Assembly (NCBI GenBank): GCA_028287725.1
Contig: JAQBPC010000104.1
Span: 1 to 7,083 of the forward strand
DNA: 7,083 bases
Source of the DNA: Chloroflexota bacterium
GTDB lineage: Bacteria; Chloroflexota; UBA5177; JANWHV01
Reading direction: 5' to 3'
Part shown: positions 1 to 5,072 of the stretch, one piece after another
Layout: the number at the start of each line of letters is the position of its first letter
Numbering within the stretch: the stretch's first letter is position 1
The notes under the pieces: model-generated
The model's input: only the letters and a program-made list of their open reading frames with translations
Told to the model about the DNA's origin: nothing
Databases searched by the model: none
Made by a program: the position numbers and the translations under genes

Positions 1-1
1 C

Positions 2-568
2 CTCGGCGTCACATTGCCGCTCACCAATACGCAGGAGCAGGTTACCTATTTCGCGACGCCTTCCTTGCGTGAATTCCATCCGGATCGATTTCCTGCCTGG
101 ATCTGGTACGACAATCCGTGCTTCTACGGCGTGCCGGTCTATGGCGAGGAGCGCGGAGTCAAGGTAGCCCAGGACATCGGTGGGCGTGAAGTAACACTGC
201 AATCACGCACTTTCGATGAAGACAAGAAGACAACGGCGCGTGTTGGCGCATTCATGCGGCGTCACTTGCCGCTGGCGCTCGGCCCGGCAGTAGCGACGAA
301 GACCTGCATGTACACGCTCACGCCCGACCGCAACTTCGTTATTGACACTTTGCCCTCACATCCGCAAATCTCACTTGGACTTGGTGCCGGCCATGCGTTC
401 AAGTTCGCGTCTATTATTGGCCGCGTGCTGAGCGATCTAGCGATTGACGGATCGACCAACTACAACGTTGGCGAGTTTGCCGTAGACCGGCCGATCCTTA
501 CCATGCAGAATCCGCCGCGCGCATTCGAGGATTATCTCGCCAAGAATCTCTTGCCCGTCGCGGACTGA
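2..568 (+). CDS. Sarcosine oxidase / N-methyl amino acid oxidase-like FAD enzyme, C-terminal half (5' truncated by window)
   Basis: Seen: the frame is open from base 2 and ends with TGA at 566-568, giving about 188 residues. A TTG at 14 is not a credible start because the frame continues upstream. Known for monomeric sarcosine oxidase (MSOX) and N-methyltryptophan oxidase: these soluble flavoenzymes of about 380-390 residues oxidise N-methyl amino acids with O2, giving the demethylated amine, formaldehyde and H2O2. Matching motifs: Cys at 305-307 in TCMYTLTPD fits the cysteine that covalently holds FAD (MSOX C315). Lys at 401-403 in GAGHAFKF fits the carboxylate-binding lysine (K348). Lys at 161-163 in RGVKV fits the oxygen-activating lysine (K265). 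The missing part, about 190-200 residues, would contain the GxGxxG dinucleotide fold. Four residues after the K265 equivalent an Asp stands where MSOX has His269, so the substrate may differ. The gene converges on the Rieske gene, and its own start and operon lie outside the window. Family call is firm; substrate is unknown. Confidence 0.88.
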   Translation, partial: LGVTLPLTNTQEQVTYFATPSLREFHPDRFPAWIWYDNPCFYGVPVYGEERGVKVAQDIGGREVTLQSRTFDEDKKTTARVGAFMRRHLPLALGPAVATKTCMYTLTPDRNFVIDTLPSHPQISLGLGAGHAFKFASIIGRVLSDLAIDGSTNYNVGEFAVDRPILTMQNPPRAFEDYLAKNLLPVAD

Positions 569-577
569 CTGGGAATC

Positions 578-622
578 TATATAAAAGGGAGGCCGGCGCC
601 ATAGACGGGCGCCAGCCTCCCT
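578..622 (-). terminator. Intrinsic terminator of the Rieske gene, between convergent genes
   Basis: The arms 586-600 and 608-622 form a 15-bp stem around a 7-base loop (601-607). Read on the minus strand the stem is fully paired, with one G-U wobble; read on the plus strand the same position is a C-A mismatch. Just past the stem on the minus strand (586 down to 578) comes TTTTATATA, a usable U-tract, while the plus side reads only GTATTCG. It should therefore mainly stop transcripts of the Rieske gene, whose stop codon lies 25 bases upstream on that strand. It may also slow read-through from the oxidase gene. Confidence 0.82.
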
Positions 623-646
623 GTATTCGAACTCAGGCACGCGATT

Positions 647-1828
647 TTACTTGATGGAACCCAGGCGCGAGCTGACGTAGCGTCGAATATCCAGACTGCT
701 GTCTTCCATTTGGGCGTAATAGCCCGAGCCGAAGGGGCGCGACGACATACCCCGCTGCACACCCGAGCAGATCACCCAGTCCTGTTTATTGACGACGTCC
801 CAGAACTCGACCGCATCGGACGGATCGTAGTCTGGCTTGGCCATTTCCCTCGGATCAAACAGGAAGTCGCAGGTAATCGTGGTGTGCCCAGGATCACGCG
901 CCCACAGCGTAAATGCCGCAATGTGGTCCGACGAGAAGCTCACCAGCAGGTTTGGGTAGATGAGCTGACCCTTGTGGCGGGTAATCTCAAAGTCATCCAG
1001 ACCCTCGAAAGGAACACGGTTCGTGGTGCCGGAGAACGTAAACGTCGTTGCGCCGTCGCGGTGCGGGATCCCGTTCGCCCAATCGAGCTCCGAGCCGCCG
1101 TGCTGCTTGAATGCCGGCACGAGCTCGCATAGCTCAGGATGGACACCGCCGCAATGGTAGCATTCGTTGTAGTTCTCCATTACGACCTTCCAGTTGGCCT
1201 CTACTTCGTAGACCAACCGTTTCCCAACGCGCAAGGAACTTAGCGGGTATCGCTTGAATTCCTCAGGTACGAGTCCAAGCTGCTGTAGGAGCGTGCGGCC
1301 TTCGGCCCCGGCTTCCGCGGGCGAGAGGTTCACGAACATAAACCCGCCCCAGACGTCGACGCCAACCGGGTACAGCGAAAAGTTCTCTTTCTTGAAGCGA
1401 TCCGACTCCCGGAGATACGGCGTGCCGCGTAACTTGCCTTCGAAATTGTAGGACCATTGGTGATATGGGCAGGTAATCGAGTTGTGGAAGCTGCCGCTAC
1501 CGCTCGGGCCGTCGCCCTCCTGCGGACGCGGCGTGTCTTCTAGCGCCAGCCGGCACCCGCGATGGCGGCAGACATTATAGAAACCATTCAGCGCGCCGGT
1601 CTTGCTGCGCAGGATGATGATGCTCTCACCGAGCACATCAACTACCAGGTAGTCGCCAGGATTAGGCACCTGCTCCTCACGGCCGACACAGTACCAGTCG
1701 CGAAAGAAAATGTGCTCCTTCTCTCTCTGGAAAATTTCCTTGGAAAGATAGTAAGAGCCAGGTAGGCTGGACTCTAAGTGGGAAGCGACTGCCGGTTGGT
1801 CAATATCGACGTCTACCTCTGTGGTCAT
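647..1828 (-). CDS. Rieske non-heme iron oxygenase, alpha subunit (probable quaternary-ammonium/N-demethylating type)
   Basis: A 393-residue protein, about the usual family length. The N-terminal Rieske domain has C87-x-H89 and C120-x2-H123 for the [2Fe-2S] cluster. The catalytic domain has N219-Y220-x-E222-x2-H225-x4-H230, and D350 in KQDWVIC is the likely third iron ligand, followed by the common VQRGMSS element. Such enzymes use O2 and electrons from a separate reductase for hydroxylation or oxidative demethylation in the cytoplasm; no reductase gene is in the window. Glu at 222, where ring-hydroxylating enzymes have Asp, is known from carnitine monooxygenase-type enzymes, which favours a quaternary amine substrate (inference). 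H89 and C120 are 30 residues apart instead of the usual 16-18, because of a Gly/Ser/Pro-rich insert at about 97-112. The ATG at 1828 follows GAGG (1840-1837) by 8 bases. It lies 125 bases downstream of the PLP gene on the same strand, so the two may be co-transcribed, and ends at a hairpin terminator. An aromatic substrate is not excluded. Confidence 0.93.
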   Translation of the reverse strand: MTTEVDVDIDQPAVASHLESSLPGSYYLSKEIFQREKEHIFFRDWYCVGREEQVPNPGDYLVVDVLGESIIILRSKTGALNGFYNVCRHRGCRLALEDTPRPQEGDGPSGSGSFHNSITCPYHQWSYNFEGKLRGTPYLRESDRFKKENFSLYPVGVDVWGGFMFVNLSPAEAGAEGRTLLQQLGLVPEEFKRYPLSSLRVGKRLVYEVEANWKVVMENYNECYHCGGVHPELCELVPAFKQHGGSELDWANGIPHRDGATTFTFSGTTNRVPFEGLDDFEITRHKGQLIYPNLLVSFSSDHIAAFTLWARDPGHTTITCDFLFDPREMAKPDYDPSDAVEFWDVVNKQDWVICSGVQRGMSSRPFGSGYYAQMEDSSLDIRRYVSSRLGSIK

Positions 1829-1867
1829 CCTTAGGTCCTCACGTGCTGAGCAACAAAACGCCTATCG

Positions 1868-1904
1868 CCTGTAGGTCTACCGGGATTCTGCTTGAAGCAT
1901 ATCA
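1868..1904 (-). promoter_or_regulatory. Possible weak promoter and dyad upstream of the Rieske gene
   Basis: In the 125-base gap between the PLP and Rieske genes, the minus strand reads TGATATGCT (1904-1896), an extended -10 like box (TGn then TATGCT). No good -35 lies at the right distance: TGTGGA is all that is found at 1924-1919. Just downstream is an imperfect dyad, CCTGTAGGTCTACCGG on the plus strand (1868-1883), with GTAG/CTAC arms around a 2-base centre. This could be a secondary promoter with an operator, or chance. Read-through from the PLP gene is the simpler source of Rieske transcript. Confidence 0.2.
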
Positions 1905-1953
1905 CGCATTTCCGTCCGTCCACACACGCCAATTCTTGCCGAATCGAATGTCG

Positions 1954-3135
1954 TTAGCGCAACGCGATGTCAAGATCTTGGATGATGTCCTCCGCAGTCT
2001 CCAGCCCTACCGAAAGCCGAATCAGCCCTGGCGCAATGCCCGCCGCTTCCCGTTCAGCATCGCTTTGGAAGGCGTGGACCATGGAGGCAGGATGTGTTAT
2101 CAGGGTCTCCACTGCGCCGAGGCTCACCGCGAGCACACAAACCTCGGTGCGTGACACGGCGCGATACGCTGCTTCGAAGCCGCCTTTGAGATCGAACGCT
2201 ACCATGCCGCCAAATCCCCCAGGCATCTGTCTCCGGGCAAGGTTGTGCTGTGGGTGTGACGGAAGGCCGGGGTAATAGACGCGGGCCACTGCGGGGTGCG
2301 ACTCAAGAAACTGTGCTACAGCCATCGCATTCTGATTGTGGCGTTCCATTCGGAGGGTGTAGGTTCTCAGGCCGCGCTGCAGCAGCCACGCGTCGAATGG
2401 ATGGAGTACGGGACCATACTGTCGCAGGTAGTCCCACATCATATCGATGCGCTCTTTGGTGCTCAAGATGACACCCGCGGTCACGTCGCTGTGGCCATTC
2501 AAGTACTTCGTGGCGCTGTGAATTACCACGTCGCAGCCAAGCTCCAGTGGATGCTGATTGTAGGACGAGGCAAAGGTGCTGTCGGTGATGGCTATGGCGC
2601 CGGCAGCATGGGCCAGCTCAGCGGTTGCCTTCAAATCAGTGAGGTCGAGCGTGGGATTGGTCGGAGACTCAGTGTACACGACGCGCGTATTAGGTCGGAT
2701 AGCCCGCGCGAACGCCTCGACATCGGTCTGGTCGACTTGCGTCACCTCAATGCCGAATTTTGGCAGTGTCGAAGTGAGCTGCGAGAGCGTCGCGGTGTAG
2801 TGCGTCAGCTGCGCGACGAGATGGTCGCCGGCCTTTAGCGTGGACATGAGTGCAATTGTGACTGCGGCCATGCCCGAGCCAACGGCCAGCGCGGCCTCGG
2901 CGCCTTCGAGGTCGGCGAGCATGGCCTCCACCTGCTTGGTGTTCGGCGTCGCCAGCCGGCCATAGAACATCTCAGGCGCTACCTCCAAGGCAAGCGCGGC
3001 GCCATCTTCCGGCGTACGCATCTGGAACGTGCTGGTCTGGAAAATCGGTGGCGCTACCGGCGCGGCCACGCCGACCTGTCGAGTCCCGTGGATCAGGCGC
3101 GTGTCCATGCCGTTCCGGCGCCGTTGCTCGTTCAT
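1954..3135 (-). CDS. PLP-dependent Cys/Met metabolism family enzyme (cystathionine gamma-synthase / gamma-lyase / methionine gamma-lyase fold)
   Basis: A 393-residue protein, full length for the family. Landmarks in order: YGR at 58-60 (phosphate contact from the neighbouring subunit), VGSGMAA at 85-91 (phosphate-binding loop), Y113 (probable PLP-stacking tyrosine), ESPTNPT at 156-162, D185 in ITDSTFAS (pairs with the pyridine nitrogen), K210 in HSATKYLNGHSD (Schiff-base lysine), SLGAVETLITHPASM at 338-352, and R373 in IRLSVGLE (substrate carboxylate). All catalytic residues are present. The family does beta/gamma elimination or replacement on cysteine-, homocysteine- or methionine-like substrates in the cytoplasm as a tetramer. 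The exact reaction cannot be read here. The position after the stacking tyrosine reads YTATLSQL and lacks the cysteine of classical methionine gamma-lyase (Cys116). Start: the ATG at 3135 has AAAGGA (3148-3143) 7 bases upstream; an internal ATG ten codons in lacks that support. First gene of the leftward unit, divergent from the transporter operon. Confidence 0.93.
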   Translation of the reverse strand: MNEQRRRNGMDTRLIHGTRQVGVAAPVAPPIFQTSTFQMRTPEDGAALALEVAPEMFYGRLATPNTKQVEAMLADLEGAEAALAVGSGMAAVTIALMSTLKAGDHLVAQLTHYTATLSQLTSTLPKFGIEVTQVDQTDVEAFARAIRPNTRVVYTESPTNPTLDLTDLKATAELAHAAGAIAITDSTFASSYNQHPLELGCDVVIHSATKYLNGHSDVTAGVILSTKERIDMMWDYLRQYGPVLHPFDAWLLQRGLRTYTLRMERHNQNAMAVAQFLESHPAVARVYYPGLPSHPQHNLARRQMPGGFGGMVAFDLKGGFEAAYRAVSRTEVCVLAVSLGAVETLITHPASMVHAFQSDAEREAAGIAPGLIRLSVGLETAEDIIQDLDIALR

Positions 3136-3181
3136 GTATTGGTCCTTTCAGTCCGCTGTGAAATACCGCTGAAGTCGCGTG

Positions 3182-3210
3182 ATTAGCTGCGTTCTACTGT
3201 ACTGTAGCAA
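3182..3210 (-). promoter_or_regulatory. Candidate leftward promoter for the PLP gene
   Basis: On the minus strand TTGCTA (3210-3205) and GCTAAT (3187-3182) are 17 bases apart; each matches four of six positions of the sigma-70 consensus. Transcription would start near 3175, leaving about 40 bases of leader before the ATG at 3135, with AAAGGA at 3148-3143. The match is modest, but spacing and place fit. The spacer is largely filled by the near-palindrome at 3194-3207. Confidence 0.35.
3194..3207. promoter_or_regulatory. Near-palindrome CTACTGTACTGTAG, possible operator
   Basis: A 14-bp dyad symmetric except for one T/T pair, with CTAC and GTAG ends and GTAC at the centre. It overlaps the -35 and spacer of the candidate leftward promoter, where a repressor would bind. 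It also contains the tandem ACTGTACTGTA, so the symmetry could be a by-product of a short direct repeat. Confidence 0.3.
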
Positions 3211-3258
3211 CAGATTGTTCCGCATCTGAGCGAAATCCGTGCGAAGCTCCGATTCCAC

Positions 3259-3280
3259 TGAGTTCCATCGACTCACGTGA
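3259..3280. promoter_or_regulatory. Inverted repeat TGAGT-N7-ACTCA overlapping TCACGTGA palindrome, possible activator site
   Basis: TGAGT (3259-3263) and ACTCA (3271-3275) are inverted with 7 bases between, about one helical turn centre to centre. The right arm runs into a perfect 8-bp palindrome TCACGTGA (3273-3280). The dyad centre is about 58 bases upstream of the predicted start site of the rightward promoter, where class-I/II activators often bind. No regulator gene is in the window, so the binding protein is unknown. Confidence 0.3.
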
Positions 3281-3289
3281 CAAACCTTG

Positions 3290-3318
3290 TTGACACCGAA
3301 TATGTGGGGTGTTACGCT
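3290..3318 (+). promoter_or_regulatory. Strong sigma-70-like promoter of the transporter operon
   Basis: A perfect TTGACA -35 box (3290-3295), a 17-base spacer, and TACGCT (3313-3318) preceded by TGT (3310-3312), which forms an extended -10 element. The start site would be near 3325, giving a leader of about 70 bases before the GTG start at 3398. It faces the solute-binding protein gene and is the best promoter in the window. Confidence 0.7.
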
Positions 3319-3350
3319 CACGCCAACCTCAGCACTGGCGAAGGCCAACG

Positions 3351-3395
3351 ATGTGGGCTGCGCTGTGCCAGGGATTGGCCGGTTCAAGGAGGTAA
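3351..3395 (+). CDS. Possible 14-residue leader ORF ending on the Shine-Dalgarno of the binding protein gene
   Basis: ATG at 3351 follows GAAGG (3340-3344) by 6 bases and opens 14 sense codons (peptide MWAALCQGLAGSRR) ending at TAA 3393-3395. Its last two sense codons are AGG AGG, which are also the Shine-Dalgarno of the downstream gene. Its stop is two bases before the GTG at 3398. A ribosome finishing here would sit directly on the main start, so translational coupling is possible. The inverted pair GGCCAA/TTGGCC (3343-3348, 3375-3380) could fold around it. It may be chance: it is short and I recognise no relatives. Confidence 0.25.
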   Translation: MWAALCQGLAGSRR

Positions 3396-3400
3396 ACGTG
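3386..3400 (+). promoter_or_regulatory. Ribosome binding site that fixes the GTG start of the binding protein gene
   Basis: AAGGAGGT at 3386-3393 is a near-perfect Shine-Dalgarno. The AGGAGG core ends 5 bases before GTG 3398-3400. The frame stays open upstream to before 3287, but that stretch overlaps the promoter and has no ribosome site, so the GTG is the start. The protein then begins just ahead of its Tat signal, as expected. Confidence 0.85.
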
Positions 3401-4996
3401 GACGAGGAACTATCAGGCTTGCTCCGCGACTATAGGTCGGGGCGGCTGTCCCGGCGTGATTTCGTTCAGCGTGGCGTCGCGATGGGCATGACCGTGTCTG
3501 TCCTGGGCATGATTTTACATAACGCTGGTCCTGTTCGCGCTGCCATGGCGCACTCAGTATCTGGGGCGCGCAAGGGTGGTACGCTGCGCGTGGCGGTGGT
3601 TCCGCCGTCGACCCCACTAGACCCTGCACTTATCGGCGATGTGGCCACCATATTAGTTGGCGACAATATTTACAATTTCCTCGTTCGTCTCGACCACAAC
3701 CTTATCCCGTATCCGGACCTCGCAACGAAATGGAGCGTCTCGAAGGATGGTCAGGTATGGACCTTCCCGTTGCACAAGAATGTGAAGTTCCACAGCGGTA
3801 AACCATTCACCGCCGACGACGTGCTGTTCACAGTGCAGCGCACGCTCAATCCGAAGACGGGATCCCCGGTCGCGAATCTTTTTGCCGGCATTAGCAAGAT
3901 GGTGAAGCTGGATGACTACACGGTCCAGTTCACGCTCAAAGCGCCGAATCCCGACTTCCCGGTTAACTTTGCCGACTACCATATGTGCATTCTCGAGAAT
4001 AACTTCTCCGGTAATTTCAGCACGAAGCCATCTGGCACCGGGCCGTTCATGCTGAAGGAATATGTGCCGGCAGACCACGCGACGTTAGTTCGGAATCCGT
4101 CCTATTTCGAAAACGGCTATCCGTACCTCGATGCTATCAAGCTCGTATTCCTTCCTGACGTGTCCACGCAGATCGCGGCGCTGAAGTCCGGCACCGTCGA
4201 CGCAATGACCAATGTCACGCCCGCGCAGGCTCAGCCGCTGATGAACGTTTCGGGCATCACCGCGCTTCCGCTGGGTACTACCGGATTCAACAATCTGCGC
4301 ATGCGTGCCGACAAGAAGCCGTTCAACGACCCACGGGTGCGCATGGCATTCAAGCTGGTAACCGATCGCAAGGCAATCAATGCCGCGGTGCTCCGAGGCG
4401 TCGGTACAGTCGGTGACGACCATCCGATTTCGCCGGCCTATGGCGAGTGGTATACGAACATCGGTACCCGCCAGCTAGATATTCCCAAGGCTAAGGCCCT
4501 GCTGGCGCAGGCCGGCTATCCTAAAGGGCTTTCCGTGACATTGACCACGCAGGTGGCCTACGGCGGCTCGGATTTTGCAGTCGCGTTCCAGCAGCTGGCC
4601 GCCGCGGCGAATATCAACGTCAATATCGTGCTGGATGGCGGAGGCTCGTATTTCAATACCGATTGGCTGACGGTGCCGCTGGGCATTACGTCGTGGGGCG
4701 CTCGCCCCGTGCCGAATACCATTCTGCAGCAGCTCTTCGTCACCGGCCAGCCGTACAATGAGGCGCATTACAGCAACAAACACCTGGATGCGCTGATTGC
4801 CGCCGCCGGCTCCGAGCTAAATCCGAGCAAGCGCAAAGGCCTTTACAAGCAGATTGAAACACTGATCAGCGAGGACGGTCCCTCTATCATCCCAATCTTC
4901 ACCACCTTCATCTTCCCTTTCAGCAACAAGGTGAAGGGCTATCAGCCGATACCAAACACTTTCCAGTACTACAAAAGCGTTTGGTTGTCCGCGTAA
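3398..4996 (+). CDS. Peptide/opine-type ABC transporter solute-binding protein (SBP_bac_5), Tat-exported
   Basis: A 532-residue protein starting at GTG. The first 24 residues are short and charged and hold the twin-arginine motif S18-R-R-D-F-V. A hydrophobic stretch at about 27-40 and A49-M-A51, a likely cleavage site, follow. There is no lipobox cysteine; the only Cys is at 197. The protein is thus predicted to be exported folded through Tat and either released or held by an uncut N-terminal helix. The mature part has the usual family-5 landmarks: GGTLRVAV (60-67), NIYNFLVRLD (90-99), LATKWSVSKDGQVWTF (108-123), GKPFTADDVLFTVQR (134-148), GTGPFMLKEY (213-222) and KPFNDPRVRMAF (307-318). Family members bind peptides, but also opines, nickel complexes, glutathione or betaine-like compounds, so the ligand is not set by homology. 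First gene of the transporter operon, behind a strong promoter; a hairpin separates it from the permeases, which fits the excess of binding protein usual in such operons. Confidence 0.92.
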   Translation: MDEELSGLLRDYRSGRLSRRDFVQRGVAMGMTVSVLGMILHNAGPVRAAMAHSVSGARKGGTLRVAVVPPSTPLDPALIGDVATILVGDNIYNFLVRLDHNLIPYPDLATKWSVSKDGQVWTFPLHKNVKFHSGKPFTADDVLFTVQRTLNPKTGSPVANLFAGISKMVKLDDYTVQFTLKAPNPDFPVNFADYHMCILENNFSGNFSTKPSGTGPFMLKEYVPADHATLVRNPSYFENGYPYLDAIKLVFLPDVSTQIAALKSGTVDAMTNVTPAQAQPLMNVSGITALPLGTTGFNNLRMRADKKPFNDPRVRMAFKLVTDRKAINAAVLRGVGTVGDDHPISPAYGEWYTNIGTRQLDIPKAKALLAQAGYPKGLSVTLTTQVAYGGSDFAVAFQQLAAAANINVNIVLDGGGSYFNTDWLTVPLGITSWGARPVPNTILQQLFVTGQPYNEAHYSNKHLDALIAAAGSELNPSKRKGLYKQIETLISEDGPSIIPIFTTFIFPFSNKVKGYQPIPNTFQYYKSVWLSA

Positions 4997-5001
4997 CCGA
5001 C

Positions 5002-5044
5002 GAGCGGAGGGCGGGTCGCTCCAAGCGATCCGCCCTCTGCGCTC
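5002..5044 (+). promoter_or_regulatory. Long GC-rich mRNA hairpin between binding protein and permease genes
   Basis: The arms 5007-5020 and 5024-5037 pair over 14 bases (one G-U wobble) around a CCA loop. After a 2-base TG bulge (5038-5039), GAGCG (5002-5006) pairs with CGCTC (5040-5044). No T-tract follows (it reads CTCACAAACG), so it is not a standard intrinsic terminator. Such hairpins behind binding-protein genes often protect the upstream mRNA from 3' decay or cause partial termination, lowering permease expression. The binding protein stop codon is 5 bases before it, and the next start is 28 bases after it. Confidence 0.65.
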
Positions 5045-5072
5045 CTCACAAACGTCCATTGCAGGTTGGTGA

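Noticed and set aside
710..1132. 140-residue plus-strand ORF inside the Rieske gene
   Set aside because: It lies opposite a clearly conserved gene, shows no family features and is Arg-rich, as expected of an antisense shadow frame.
1952..1974. Perfect TTGACA on the minus strand (1974-1969) near the end of the PLP gene as a Rieske promoter
   Set aside because: At 16-18 bases downstream no acceptable -10 box is found (CATTCG at best), so the hexamer is probably chance within coding sequence.
1843..2154. 103-residue plus-strand ORF starting in the gap between the Rieske and PLP genes
   Set aside because: Most of it is antisense to the PLP gene's conserved C-terminus; it has no recognisable domain and no convincing ribosome site.
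3148..3387. 79-residue minus-strand ORF across the divergent intergenic region
   Set aside because: It would cover both promoters and the Shine-Dalgarno, and its sequence resembles no family. The promoter elements explain the region better.
3287..3397. In-frame N-terminal extension of the binding protein from TTG 3287 or ATG 3302
   Set aside because: It overlaps the TTGACA promoter, has no ribosome site, and would put 32-37 extra residues ahead of the Tat signal. GTG 3398 has a near-perfect Shine-Dalgarno.
5002..5044. Standard intrinsic terminator ending the operon after the binding protein
   Set aside because: No T-tract follows the stem, and the permease and ATPase genes continue on the same strand with no promoter visible between.
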